This document shows positions 1 through 8,027 of a stretch of 64,000 nt of DNA, piece by piece. The translations under genes and the position numbers were made by a program. The stretch spans positions 6,230,894 through 6,294,893 of the forward strand of contig NZ_KK073874.1 in the NCBI RefSeq assembly GCF_000585375.1, read 5' to 3'. This stretch comes from Cryptosporangium arvum DSM 44712 (GTDB lineage: Bacteria > Actinomycetota > Actinomycetes > Mycobacteriales > Cryptosporangiaceae). The notes beneath the pieces were generated by a model that made no database searches, was not told the DNA's origin, and saw only the letters and a program-made list of their open reading frames with translations. How positions within the stretch are numbered: the stretch's first letter is position 1; the number at the start of each line of letters is the position of its first letter.

Positions 1-1
1 C

Positions 2-380
2 GAGCCGGCCACCACCGAGATGCAGTGGGAGATCACCGACCAGGCGGTCGGGCAACTGGACCGTCCGGCGGGGCGCCCGCCGTCGTGCCGCCGGTGGGCC
101 ATCGACCCGTGGAGCAGCGCGATCCGCCCGCCGCGCCGAGGGTGTCCGGGAGGCGTTGGGCGCGTGGTGGGGTGGTCTGAGCGCGTGGCCGCCCGGGGTG
201 GACGGGTGCGAGGTCGACCCCGGCCCGCAGCCGATTCTGACCGGAGTGACGTCGGTACTCGACCCGGTGGTGGTCAGCGGGGAGTGGGTGGTGTTGCACG
301 CCACGCTGACCGGGACCTCCGTTTCCCTCCGGGCGGTGACGCACCGGATCGGCATCCCGCGCCAGTTCCGCACCGGCTGA
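2..380 (+). CDS. 3' end of an unrecognised protein, probably frame-broken
   Basis: The window opens inside a gene. A plausible reading begins EPATTEMQWEITDQ in frame 2, and a second convincing coding stretch (about 150-380, ending SLRAVTHRIGIPRQFRTG) lies in frame 3. The two therefore do not join without a shift somewhere around 60-150. The C-terminal part looks like alternating beta strands and has no motif I recognise. It ends immediately before the stop of the opposing HxlR gene (381). It may be a damaged gene, or the upstream frame-2 stretch may be fortuitous and the real gene simply enters in frame 3. The family is unknown. Confidence 0.3.
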   Translation, partial: SRPPPRCSGRSPTRRSGNWTVRRGARRRAAGGPSTRGAARSARRAEGVREALGAWWGGLSAWPPGVDGCEVDPGPQPILTGVTSVLDPVVVSGEWVVLHATLTGTSVSLRAVTHRIGIPRQFRTG

Positions 381-770
381 TCAGGCCTTCTCGAGGAGGG
401 CCGCTCCGGTCCGGTACAGCTCGACCAGGAGCGGTTCGAGCTCCCGGCCGGCCGCGGTGAGACGGTAGATCGTCCGGGGAGGGAACCCGGCGGTCCGTCG
501 CCGCTCGACCAGACCGCTCTCCTGCAGACGAGTCAACCGTTCGGTGAGCACCTTCGCGCTCACCGTGGGCAGCCCGCGCCGCAGATCGCCGAACGACAGC
601 GGCCCGCGCACGAGGTCACGCAGCACCAGCGTCGTCCAGCGTCCGCCGATCGCCGCGAGCGCGACCTCCACCGGGCACTCCGCCGTCGGACGGCGGGTCG
701 CCCCGCGCGGATCCGGCACCAGCAGCGGATCGAAGGCGCTACTTACCGTTTGGTGACCTACTCGCGGCAT
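381..770 (-). CDS. HxlR-family winged-helix transcriptional regulator
   Basis: A 129-residue protein with the HxlR layout. The motif CPVEVALAAIGGRWTTLVLR carries the conserved Cys and the GGRW helix, followed by SFGDLRRGLPTVSAKVLTERL (recognition helix) and the wing LVERR...PPRTIYRLT. HxlR proteins are DNA-binding repressors or activators that often answer to reactive aldehydes or quinones. The start at 770 (ATG) gives the usual family length; the frame stays open upstream but that part reads antisense to the next gene. It is divergent from the NTF2-like gene at 786, with only 15 bp between start codons, so the two must share promoter DNA. It probably regulates that neighbour and itself. Confidence 0.85.
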   Translation of the reverse strand: MPRVGHQTVSSAFDPLLVPDPRGATRRPTAECPVEVALAAIGGRWTTLVLRDLVRGPLSFGDLRRGLPTVSAKVLTERLTRLQESGLVERRRTAGFPPRTIYRLTAAGRELEPLLVELYRTGAALLEKA

Positions 771-785
771 CGGTTCACTCGTCAC

Positions 786-1199
786 ATGGACGACAACGAT
801 CCGGCCCGTTCCGACGTTCTCGCGCTGACCACGGTCGCCGCCGAGCATCCGCACGTCTTCGCGCGCGCCTTCGCCACCGGCGACGGCGCGATCGTCGACG
901 CGGTGTACGAGCCGCGTGGCGTCCTGGTCACCGCGCCGGGGCGATGTACCCGCACCAGCGACGGGCGGATCGAGGGCAATCGTCGCGTCCTCGACCTGGG
1001 TCTGCCGATCACGGTCGAACCACGACACGTGTACGTCGCCGACGACATCGCCCTGCTGATCGTGGACTGGACGATCGACGGCACGGACGCCGGCGGCGAA
1101 CACGTCCACCTGGAGGGCACCGCGACCGACGTCGCCCGCCGCGGCGCCGACGGGTGCTGGCGCTACGTGATCGACAACCCGTTCGGCACGGTGCGCTGA
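786..1199 (+). CDS. NTF2/SnoaL-like small protein
   Basis: A 137-residue protein beginning MDDNDPARSDVLALT. It has the NTF2-like cone fold pattern: an N-terminal helix (HPHVFARAFATGDGAIVDAVYEPRGVLV) followed by strands such as PRHVYVADDIALLIVDWTIDG and GCWRYVIDNPF. Family members act as small isomerases, cyclases or ligand-binding proteins, and DUF4440-like members are common in actinomycetes. No catalytic assignment is possible. The ATG at 786 has no obvious Shine-Dalgarno sequence, so a leaderless transcript or the in-frame GTG at 750 is possible. It is divergently paired with the HxlR regulator, which likely controls it. Confidence 0.75.
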   Translation: MDDNDPARSDVLALTTVAAEHPHVFARAFATGDGAIVDAVYEPRGVLVTAPGRCTRTSDGRIEGNRRVLDLGLPITVEPRHVYVADDIALLIVDWTIDGTDAGGEHVHLEGTATDVARRGADGCWRYVIDNPFGTVR

Positions 1200-1292
1200 G
1201 GGCCGGACAGCGCGTCCTGGTTTGACTCAGAAGCGGAGCGGTCAGGTTCTCGGCGTAGGCCACACCACCGACCCTCCACGGAGGACTCACCC

Positions 1293-2021
1293 ATGTCCGT
1301 GAGCGCGGAGCACAAGCTCATGACCAGGCCCGGCACCACCCGGCAGGTGAGGCCGGGCTGGACCGAGATCGTCGTCGGACTGGTCGTTCTCGCCGTCCTC
1401 GCGTACGGGTTCCCGATCCTGCTCCAGTGGGTCGGAGCCGACGACGCGATGGGCCCGATCGCGTTCGGGGTGATCCTGGCCGCGGTCTCCGGCGTCGCGG
1501 GCCTGATCGCCTTCGCGGTGGCGGTCCGGGTCCGCGTCCGCGACCGGAGCGTGTTCGGAGTCCGGCGGACCACCGGGCGCTGGGTGCTGGTCGGGGTGGC
1601 CGGCGGGCTCGTCGCTCTCGTGGTGTCCCGGGCGATCACCTACGCCGTCCTGATGCTCTTCGGCCCGGCCGAGAACGTCCAGCAGAGCTACGCCGACGCC
1701 GCCGGGGGCGGAGTCCTCGCGGCCACGCTCTCGGTGGTGTTCCTGGCCGTGCTCACCCCGATCGGCGAGGAGTTCCTGTTCCGCGGGATCGTCACGACGG
1801 CGTTGCTGCGTTACGGCGCGGCGATCGGCGTCGTCGGAAGCGCGGCGGTCTTCGCAGTCATGCACGGCCTCAACATCGTCTTCATCACCGCGTTCGTCGT
1901 CGGGATCGTCGCGGCCGAACTGCGTCGGCGCAGCGGGTCGATCTGGCCCGGCGTCGTGGTGCACGTCGTCAACAACCTGGTCGCGCAGCTCCTGCTCGTC
2001 GTCCTGGCGGTGGCCGCGTGA
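1293..2021 (+). CDS. CPBP family intramembrane metalloprotease
   Basis: A 242-residue integral membrane protein (about eight hydrophobic segments) carrying the CPBP/Abi signature. The motifs are EEFLFRG (Glu159-Glu160, Arg164), a second motif MHGLN with His191, and a C-terminal VVVHVVNN (His224). Homologues are Rce1-type glutamic/metal intramembrane proteases, some involved in bacteriocin self-immunity. A GGAGG precedes the ATG by about 8 bases, supporting the start. Its stop overlaps the GTG of the next gene by four bases (GTGA), so the two are translationally coupled. No substrate is evident. Confidence 0.9.
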   Translation: MSVSAEHKLMTRPGTTRQVRPGWTEIVVGLVVLAVLAYGFPILLQWVGADDAMGPIAFGVILAAVSGVAGLIAFAVAVRVRVRDRSVFGVRRTTGRWVLVGVAGGLVALVVSRAITYAVLMLFGPAENVQQSYADAAGGGVLAATLSVVFLAVLTPIGEEFLFRGIVTTALLRYGAAIGVVGSAAVFAVMHGLNIVFITAFVVGIVAAELRRRSGSIWPGVVVHVVNNLVAQLLLVVLAVAA

Positions 2022-2479
2022 GCGGCGTGCTGCACGCGAAGCAGAGCGGGCTCTTGCGGAGCGACTACGAGATCAGCCTCGACGACCAGCCACTCGCCCA
2101 CTGGGACGCGAAGAACTGGCGCGCGGGCGGGTCGTTCACGCTCGACGATCGCACGTACGAGGTGCGGTCCGACGTGCTGGCGACCCGCTTCGAGCTGATC
2201 GATCCGACCGGCGCGTCGGTCGCGATCGCCGACCGCGTCGGGCGCAAGCACTGGTCGGTGGAGGCGGACGGCCGGGTCCACACCTTCGAACGTCACTCCG
2301 CCTGGCGGCTGGAGGAACGGCTCGTCGCCGACGGCACGCCGGTCGGGTCGGTGCGCCGCAGCAATCTGTGGAGCGACGAGGCCACCGCGGAGCTCCCTTC
2401 GTTACCGCTGCCGCTGCAGGTCTTCGTCCTGTTCGTCGTCCTCAGCGGCTGGGACATCCTCGCGTCGGCAGCCGGCTGA
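2018..2479 (+). CDS. LURP/tubby-like beta-barrel small protein, coupled to the CPBP protease
   Basis: A 153-residue protein starting at GTG 2018, overlapping the protease stop. It is a run of short beta hairpins (YEISLDDQPLAHW, GGSFTLDDRTYEVRSD, ATRFELIDPTGASVAIADR, KHWSVEADGRVHTFERH). This is the pattern of the LURP-one-related/tubby C-terminal-like scaffold, which binds lipids or sits on membranes. It ends with a single hydrophobic helix (LPLPLQVFVLFVVLSGW), so it may be tail-anchored. The family call is inferred from strand pattern only. Coupling suggests it works with the intramembrane protease. Confidence 0.6.
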   Translation: MSGVLHAKQSGLLRSDYEISLDDQPLAHWDAKNWRAGGSFTLDDRTYEVRSDVLATRFELIDPTGASVAIADRVGRKHWSVEADGRVHTFERHSAWRLEERLVADGTPVGSVRRSNLWSDEATAELPSLPLPLQVFVLFVVLSGWDILASAAG

Positions 2480-2548
2480 CCGACGCGCCGTCCTCGTGCC
2501 CGGCAGGTAGGTCCCGGTCGGCGATCATCGTCGCGAACACCCGCGGCA

Positions 2549-2997
2549 CTAGGACGGCGCGTTCTCCGGTACGGGATCGGCAGGCTTTCGCCAGACTGAA
2601 ACGTGGTTCTCGCTGCTGGAGGTGAAAGCCGCGCCCGCCCAGTCCGCGGTTCGCTGCTCCGGTTCGAGACCGGCCAGCCGGGCCATCAGGTCGCCGGATG
2701 CCCGGCACCCACAACTCGACGACGAACCGGCCGCCCGGCACCAGGTGACGGGCGGCGTTGGCGAAGCACCGCACCTGCTCGTCCTGGGTGCGGAGATAGC
2801 TCAGGCCGTTCCAGACCAGGTAGACCAGCGTGAACCGGCCGGGGACGAACGTGGTGGCCATGTCACCGAGGACCACCGACACCGTTCCTTCCGCATCGCG
2901 GCGTCGCAACTGGTCGGCCATCGTGCGGCGCGTACATCGCCGCCGACGTCTCCTCGTAGTGCTCGGCGGCGTCCTCGTCCCACAGATCGCTGCTCAC
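2549..2997 (-). pseudogene. Class I SAM-dependent methyltransferase relic with two internal deletions
   Basis: Three segments of one methyltransferase lie in order but in different frames. Reading from GTG 2997, the N-terminus SSDLWDEDAAEHYEETSAA is followed by MADQLRRRDAEGTVSVVLGD with the core strand RFTLVYLVWNGLSYL and GGRFVVELWVPGIR. The true C-terminus DLMARLAGLEPEQRTADW ... ENHVSVWRKPA follows, stopping at 2549. Junctions near 2926-2936 and 2693-2701 have lost roughly 60 and 50 codons. The first loss removes the glycine-rich SAM-binding motif I, so the product cannot be functional. Both ends match the usual family termini, so this is erosion by deletion rather than random noise. Confidence 0.8.
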
Positions 2998-3031
2998 GGC
3001 ACTCAGTCATCCAGATCGACGCGGCGGTCGT

Positions 3032-3685
3032 CTAGAGCAATGAGTTCTCGTAGGCGTAGATGACCGCCTGGACGCGGTCACGCAGGCCCAGTTTCGTCAG
3101 GACGTGCGACACGTGAGTCTTGACCGTCTGCTCGCCGACGTAGAGGCGGGACGCGATCTCCGCGTTGGAGCGGCCCCGCGCCATCTCCAGGAGGATCTCG
3201 CGCTCCCGGCCGGTCAGCCGGTCCAGCTGCGTCGACGACGCCGGGGCCGGGGCGGGCGCCAACCCGTCGGTGAAGCGGGTCACCAGCCGGGCGGTGACCG
3301 AGGGATCGATGAGCGCGTCGCCCCGGGCGGCCACGCGGATGGCGCCGAGCAGCTCCTCGGTCGGCATGCTCTTCAGGCAGAAGCCGCTCGCCCCGGCTCG
3401 GAGCCCGCGATAGATATAGCTGTCGTCGTCGTACGTCGTCAGCAGGATGATCCGGGTGGCGCTCCCCCGGCCCAGCACCGCCTCGGCGGCCGCGAGGCCG
3501 TCCATCCTGGGCATCCGGACGTCGAGCACCGCGACGTCCGGCCGCAGACGCTCGATCTCGGTCACCGCCTCCCGCCCGTCGCCGACGTCGCCCACGCACT
3601 CCAGGTCGGGCTGGGTCTCCAGCGCGCTGCGGAACCCGGAGCGGAAGAACTCGTGGTCGTCGGCGAGCAGGACACGGATCGTCAC
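3032..3685 (-). CDS. NarL/LuxR-family response regulator
   Basis: A 217-residue response regulator. The receiver domain (1-120) has the acidic pair Asp9-Asp10 and phospho-acceptor Asp55 in VAVLDVRMPRMDG. A linker rich in Ala/Pro follows, then a LuxR-type helix-turn-helix at about 150-210 (LTGREREILLEMARGRSNAEIA ... VKTHVSHVLTKLGLRDR). It starts at GTG 3685, overlapping the stop of the upstream histidine kinase by four bases, so the two form one transcription and translation unit. It presumably activates target promoters when phosphorylated by that kinase. The target is unknown; the peptidase-like lipoprotein gene directly upstream is a candidate. Confidence 0.93.
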   Translation of the reverse strand: MTIRVLLADDHEFFRSGFRSALETQPDLECVGDVGDGREAVTEIERLRPDVAVLDVRMPRMDGLAAAEAVLGRGSATRIILLTTYDDDSYIYRGLRAGASGFCLKSMPTEELLGAIRVAARGDALIDPSVTARLVTRFTDGLAPAPAPASSTQLDRLTGREREILLEMARGRSNAEIASRLYVGEQTVKTHVSHVLTKLGLRDRVQAVIYAYENSLL

Positions 3686-4836
3686 GTGGACTCCTTGATC
3701 GGGAGGGTCAGGTGGGTACGCCAGATCCCGTCCGCCGCGCCGATCCGCGCGGTGCCGCCGAACAGGTCGACCCGGTGGTGGATGCCGTCGACGCCCCGCC
3801 CGGTGCCCGCCCGACCGGAGCGGCCCACCGGGTTGGTGGCGGTCACCGTGAGGGCGGCGTCGGTCTGGGTCACGGCGAGGTCGAGCGTGCCGTCGCCGTG
3901 CCGGAGCGCGTTGGTGAGGATCTCCTGGACGACGCGGTAGGTCGCGAGGTTCAGCGACCCGGGGAGGCGTTGCGGCGCCAGGTCGGTGACCTCCAGATTC
4001 ACGGCGAGGCCCGCCCGCCGGCTGCCCTCGACGAGGTCGTCGAGGGCGTTGAGGCCGGGTTGGCGGACGCCGTCGGACTCGTTGCCGTGCAGCAGGTCGA
4101 GCATCCGCCGCAGGTCGGCCAGCGCGGCCCGGCTCGAGGCCTCGACCTGCTCGAGCGAGGCGGTCACCTTCGGCGAGCCCGACGCCATCCCCAGCCGGGC
4201 GGCGGCCGCGTGGACGCCGACCGCGCTCACGTGGTGCGAGATCGTGTCGTGCAGGTCGCGGGCGACCGACACCCGCTCGGCCTCGACCGCGAGCGCGGCG
4301 GCCCGCTGCTGTTCCTCGGCCCGGCGTCGGACCTGTTCGATGTAGCCGCTGCGCCCGGTCGTGTGCCGCCCCAGCGTCCACGGCAGGACGGTGTTGGTGA
4401 ACGTGAGCAGTATGTTCGGGGCGGTCTCCTCGTACCCCTGGAGCACCTGGGTGGCGAACATGCCCACGACCAGCGCGCCCAGCGCGGCCCAGGCGCCCCG
4501 GCCGCCGACCCAGGCGCCGGCCCGGTAGGCGGAGAGGAACAGCCCGGCGGCGTTGCCGATGCTGTCGTGGTCCCCGGTGGCCACCAGCAGAGCGACGGCG
4601 ACGCCGACCCGGACCACCGCGTGGACCACCGCCACCGGCCCGGCGGTGCGGGCCGGCAGCGCCAGCGCGAGGTCGGCGAGGACGATGGCCGCGCCGGCGA
4701 GCCAGATCAGGGGGTGGCCGGGCCACTGCGACGCCTGCAGCAGGAACGGTGCCCCGTCGCCGATCACGCACCCCACCGCGACCAGCATCGATTGCCGACG
4801 CAGGGTGGGGGTCTCGTCGCTCTGCCCGGCACGCAT
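3682..4836 (-). CDS. Sensor histidine kinase, HisKA_3 type
   Basis: A 384-residue kinase. Residues 15-160 hold about five membrane helices with almost no extracellular loop. A coiled linker follows, then the HisKA_3 motif ARDLHDTISHHV with phospho-His196. The C-terminal ATPase domain includes YRVVQEILTNALRHG (N box) and GRGVDGIHHRVDLFGG (G boxes). This is the NarX/DesK-like class that pairs with NarL-type regulators, and its partner is encoded immediately downstream with a GTGA overlap. The short loops suggest sensing within the membrane, for example cell-envelope stress, but that is inference. Confidence 0.93.
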   Translation of the reverse strand: MRAGQSDETPTLRRQSMLVAVGCVIGDGAPFLLQASQWPGHPLIWLAGAAIVLADLALALPARTAGPVAVVHAVVRVGVAVALLVATGDHDSIGNAAGLFLSAYRAGAWVGGRGAWAALGALVVGMFATQVLQGYEETAPNILLTFTNTVLPWTLGRHTTGRSGYIEQVRRRAEEQQRAAALAVEAERVSVARDLHDTISHHVSAVGVHAAAARLGMASGSPKVTASLEQVEASSRAALADLRRMLDLLHGNESDGVRQPGLNALDDLVEGSRRAGLAVNLEVTDLAPQRLPGSLNLATYRVVQEILTNALRHGDGTLDLAVTQTDAALTVTATNPVGRSGRAGTGRGVDGIHHRVDLFGGTARIGAADGIWRTHLTLPIKEST

Positions 4837-4849
4837 GGGGTTCCTCGGC

Positions 4850-6340
4850 TCAGCGGTGGGCGTCGCGGATGAACCGGACGATGGCGTCCGCGCCCTGCGG
4901 GGTGGAGGCCGGGGTGTGGCCGGCGCCGGCGATCTCCCGGAAGGTCGCTCGCGGGAATTGTGCCGCAGCCGCGCGTCCCGACGCGCTGGGGGTGTTGGCG
5001 TCCAGATCGCCGCTGAGCACCAGCACCGGGACGTCGGGCAGCGTCGCGCCGACCTCGAACGGGGGCCGCGCGGAGGCGTCCTCCGGCCAGTTCAGGCACG
5101 CACCGGTGTCGTAGTCGGCCCGGGTCGTCCAGGCCCGCGCGGAGAACGGGGCGAAGTCGGCGTCGTCGAGCTTCGCGAGGCTCGCCTCGTAGTCGCCGGT
5201 GCGCTCGGCGATCGGGTCGGCGTAGTCGAAGGCACGCGGGTAGTCGTGGCAGGACGTCGCCCAGGACTGCGCGTCGGACAGCGCGAGCGGACCGTACGAG
5301 TAGATCTCGGCCTGCGCGAGCAGGCTCGTGCGGACCACCTCACGCACCGGACCCAGATCACCGTGCCGCGCGGCCGCGGCGGCGTTCACGAGCGCGAGCG
5401 TGGCCCCGGTGTCCGGCTTGTTGGAGAACACCCGGCCGGCGACGGAGGTCAGCTGCCATTCGTCGAGCGCAATGGTGTGGTTCTTGTTCGTGAAGCGGAC
5501 GTCGACCGACTCGGGCTCGGCGCGCAACCGCTTCAGGAGCGCGGCGAGATCGTCGAGGACCTCGTCGCCGTCGCACTTCTTCGTCCGCGCGCAGACGAGT
5601 CCGATCGCCCGCCGGAACGCGGCCGCTCCGACGGCGCCGGTGGGGTCCTCGTTCACCGCGTACGCCCCGGCCAGGCTCACCGTGCGCACGTGCTCGGGGA
5701 ACCGCTGGGCGTAGGTGGGCATCAGGTAGGTGCCGTAGGAGATGCCGAGCAGGTCGAGGCGGTCCAGGCCGAGCGTCGCGCGGACGGCGTCGACGTCGTC
5801 GGCGACCGCGGTCGTGGCGTAGTCGGATCGCGTGTCGCCGAGCTGGGCGCCGCACTCGCCGATGAGCTGTCGCTGCTTCGCCAGCGGCTCGAAGACCCGC
5901 GTCGGGCCGTTCAGCGCCGGGCAGCTCAGCGCGCTCGAACGGCCGACACCGCGCGGGTCGATCAGCAGCAGGTCACGCCGGTCGAGCAGGGGGGTGAGGG
6001 CCTCGGCGAACAGCTCACCGGAGAGGTCGATCGTCGAGGTCCCGGGTCCGCCGGGATTGGGCACGATCGTGCCCAGCCCGGGACGGGACGTGTCGGTGTG
6101 CGGCACCAGCGCGAACGAGACCCGGATCGTGCCCTTGGCCGGCTGGGCGCGGTCGCGGGGCACGGTGATCTGCCCGCACCGGGCGGTCGGGAGGCCGGGC
6201 AGGTCCGGGCAGGCGACGAGGGCCTTCAGCGTCGCCGTCGACACCGTGGGGGTGAGTTGCGCGCCGGCCGCTGAGGTGGGGGCGGCGGCGCATCCGGCGG
6301 CGAGCAGAGCGCTCATCGCGAGGACTGCGTACTTCTTCAT
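4850..6340 (-). CDS. Secreted S33-type alpha/beta hydrolase lipoprotein (tripeptidyl-aminopeptidase-like)
   Basis: A 496-residue exported protein. It has a lipobox in the signal peptide (LAAGC, Cys17), an oxyanion-hole motif PNPGGPG, RDLLLIDPRGVGRS, and the nucleophile elbow GISYG (Ser201). Acid DLDANTP and His in GAGHTP complete the triad in a TAP-like C-terminal domain. This is the layout of the Streptomyces tripeptidyl aminopeptidase/SlpD-E group, membrane-anchored peptidases that trim peptides outside the cell. It lies just upstream of the two-component operon on the same strand (13-bp gap to the kinase), so it may be cotranscribed with it or sensed by it. Confidence 0.88.
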   Translation of the reverse strand: MKKYAVLAMSALLAAGCAAAPTSAAGAQLTPTVSTATLKALVACPDLPGLPTARCGQITVPRDRAQPAKGTIRVSFALVPHTDTSRPGLGTIVPNPGGPGTSTIDLSGELFAEALTPLLDRRDLLLIDPRGVGRSSALSCPALNGPTRVFEPLAKQRQLIGECGAQLGDTRSDYATTAVADDVDAVRATLGLDRLDLLGISYGTYLMPTYAQRFPEHVRTVSLAGAYAVNEDPTGAVGAAAFRRAIGLVCARTKKCDGDEVLDDLAALLKRLRAEPESVDVRFTNKNHTIALDEWQLTSVAGRVFSNKPDTGATLALVNAAAAARHGDLGPVREVVRTSLLAQAEIYSYGPLALSDAQSWATSCHDYPRAFDYADPIAERTGDYEASLAKLDDADFAPFSARAWTTRADYDTGACLNWPEDASARPPFEVGATLPDVPVLVLSGDLDANTPSASGRAAAAQFPRATFREIAGAGHTPASTPQGADAIVRFIRDAHR

Positions 6341-6619
6341 GAGGCGTCCGTTTCAGGCGAGGGGACGAGGGCGGCCGGCCGGCACCATCGACGATGGCAG
6401 CGGCGCCCGGCCGAGTCGTCCGTCGCGCGCGGGAGAAGTCTCCCTCCCGCGGGTGAGGGGAACCCCTCCGCCGATCGAGGGCCCACATCGGGGCCGCACG
6501 ACGCATCGGCGCGGGCCCGCCGGTCGAGACGCTCGAGTTGCCCGATGCCGCCGGTTCACGCGGCTCGGCGTCGGCCCCGGCTCACGTGCGGGCGCGGAGT
6601 CGTTCAGGGCGGTGGGTGG

Positions 6620-7591
6620 TCAGGTGCTGACCGTGTCCCGGACGCCGAGTACGTCGATCAGCCGGGCCGCCCGGGTGTCCGGGGTGCGGATCAGCCGGGC
6701 GAGCAGGTCGGCCGTGTCCCGCGGGAAGTCCGGCCCCTTCGGAGCCAGGTCGTCGATCCTGTGGGCGTCCGTACCCAGGTCGGCCGACTCGGCCGCGGCC
6801 AGTGCGGACGCGTACGTCACGCCGGCTTCGGCCAGCGCGGCCCCGCCGCCGTACTTGTCGGCGGCGTCCTGCACCAGGAAGGGGTAGAGCTGCGCGACCT
6901 CGTGGGTGGCCAGGATCCCCAGGATCACGTCGTCGGTGCGGGCGCGTTTGGTGCCGCGGCGCTGGGCCTGGGCGTTGGCCTCGTAGCGTGCCCAGTAGAC
7001 CGGCACCCGGGCGACATTCATCTTGACGACCTTGTTCAGTGCCGACTTCAGCCGGCCGAACAGGCCACTACCGCCGTACTGCGTCCGTCCGATCAGGACG
7101 TCCCGGGTCGGCCGCAGCGACACCTCGACCCGGTCGGTGAAGTCCGGCGTGCGGCCCTCGGCCAGCGCGGCCCGCAGCGCGGCGACGTCGACCCGGCCCA
7201 GACGCAGCACCTCGACGGCCTGGCTCGTCTCGTCCTCGAGAAGGTGGGTCAGCAGTTCGACCGGGGTGGCACGGGGGCCGGCCGCGGCGACGGTGCGGTC
7301 GAGCGCGGCCTGCGCGGCGGGGGTCAGCGGCACCGTCTTGTCGGCCAGCCGGTAGGTGTGCTCGGGGATCGCCGGCGAGTCGTCCGGGCCGGGGCCGGCC
7401 AGCTCGTGGGCCCGGAACAGTGCCTCGATCACCAGCGTCGTCATCTCGACCGCGGCCAGCGGCTCGCCCGCACCGTGCCAGGTGAGGCCCTTCAGCAGGT
7501 GGGCGGTGCTGATTCGTCCCTCCTTCGCGGCGTGCGACGCGAGCGTCAGCGGGAGTTCGAGGGGCGACTCTTCCAGTGCGAGGACGTCCAT
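6620..7591 (-). CDS. Clp N-terminal repeat protein without ATPase domain
   Basis: A 323-residue soluble protein. Its first half contains two Clp-N-like helical repeats (about 15-75 with AAKEGRISTAHLLKGL, and about 88-150 with PLTPAAQAALDRTVAAAG ... VELLTHLLEDE). A third similar helical region occurs near the C-terminus (TDDVILGILATHEVAQLYPFL). No Walker motif is present, so it cannot be a ClpC/ClpA ATPase. Stand-alone Clp-N proteins are thought to bind substrates or adaptors. The basic middle section (SALNKVVKMNVARVPVYWARYEANAQAQRRG) is unusual. No operon partner is evident; the 279-bp stretch at 6341-6619 upstream of the neighbouring lipoprotein shows no gene. Confidence 0.75.
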   Translation of the reverse strand: MDVLALEESPLELPLTLASHAAKEGRISTAHLLKGLTWHGAGEPLAAVEMTTLVIEALFRAHELAGPGPDDSPAIPEHTYRLADKTVPLTPAAQAALDRTVAAAGPRATPVELLTHLLEDETSQAVEVLRLGRVDVAALRAALAEGRTPDFTDRVEVSLRPTRDVLIGRTQYGGSGLFGRLKSALNKVVKMNVARVPVYWARYEANAQAQRRGTKRARTDDVILGILATHEVAQLYPFLVQDAADKYGGGAALAEAGVTYASALAAAESADLGTDAHRIDDLAPKGPDFPRDTADLLARLIRTPDTRAARLIDVLGVRDTVST

Positions 7592-7632
7592 ACCGGAAGG
7601 GTAGGAGTCGTCGCAAACAGGTCATCCCGCAT

Positions 7633-7660
7633 CGGTCGGGGACTGAAGTGTTCCCGACCG
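7633..7660. repeat. Inverted repeat upstream of small-peptide gene 1
   Basis: CGGTCGGG and CCCGACCG form a perfect 8-bp stem around a 12-base loop. It sits directly before the conserved CGAACGTTCG element that both small-peptide genes share, but the second gene lacks this stem. It could end transcription from the left or bind a regulator. Confidence 0.5.
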
Positions 7661-7699
7661 AACGTTCGTGGCGTCAGGGCGCTGATCGAGCGCGGGCCC
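7659..7699 (+). promoter_or_regulatory. Conserved upstream module of small-peptide gene 1
   Basis: It contains the 10-bp palindrome CGAACGTTCG (7659-7668) followed, at an offset of exactly 19 bases from its first base, by GGCGCTGATCGAGC. The same two blocks at the same offset occur before the paralogous peptide gene (12854). The module begins 108 bases before the ATG here. Because the surrounding non-coding DNA differs, this is likely a promoter or operator kept by selection or by recent duplication. Confidence 0.6.
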
Positions 7700-7766
7700 G
7701 ATCGGCGGGAACCTGGTCTCAGGACGGGGAGACACCCCGCACCCCACCTTCAGGAGGCTGGACGAC

Positions 7767-7889
7767 ATGAGCGGCTGCTACGACTACTCGTACAACGAGT
7801 GCTACGACTACAACGAGTACAAGCCGCGCCGTCGTCGCCACCACAAGAAGCGCTACAACGACTGCTGGGACTACAACCCCTGCAGCTGA
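7767..7889 (+). CDS. 40-residue Tyr/Asp/Cys-rich basic-core peptide (copy 1)
   Basis: It begins at an ATG preceded by CAGGAGG and a 10-base spacer. The peptide opens MSGCYDYSYNECYDYNEYKP, then has a basic core RRRRHHKKRYN, then ends DCWDYNPCS. It has four cysteines (4, 12, 33, 39), nine Tyr and no hydrophobic signal segment. It lies in a self-contained unit: an upstream conserved module, a ribosome site identical to copy 2, and a perfect hairpin terminator 13 bases after the stop. A paralogue lies 5.2 kb away (12954). I do not recognise the family. Possible roles include a metal- or RNA-binding peptide, a disulfide peptide or a modified-peptide precursor; nothing in the sequence decides. Confidence 0.8.
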   Translation: MSGCYDYSYNECYDYNEYKPRRRRHHKKRYNDCWDYNPCS

Positions 7890-7901
7890 CGTCTTTCGCG
7901 G

Positions 7902-7932
7902 AGGCCCGGAGCGCGTATTGCGCTCCGGGCCT
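7902..7932 (+). terminator. Perfect 13-bp hairpin after small-peptide gene 1
   Basis: AGGCCCGGAGCGC pairs perfectly with GCGCTCCGGGCCT around a GTATT loop. It is followed by only a weak T-rich tail (TGTTGG), as usual in high-GC actinomycetes. It starts 12 bases after the peptide stop codon. A near-identical hairpin follows the paralogue. Confidence 0.85.
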
Positions 7933-8027
7933 TGTTGGTGATCGGCACCATGTCAGGCCCTCGGCGGGGTGGCGGCCCTGATTCTGCTGCGTTTACTCGT
8001 CCGGTTGGACCGGCCCTGTCGTTGATA

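Noticed and set aside
4553-6274. A 573-codon plus-strand frame opposite the S33 lipoprotein
   Set aside because: The opposite strand shows a full signal peptide and catalytic triad; this frame is repetitive Gly/Arg/Val.
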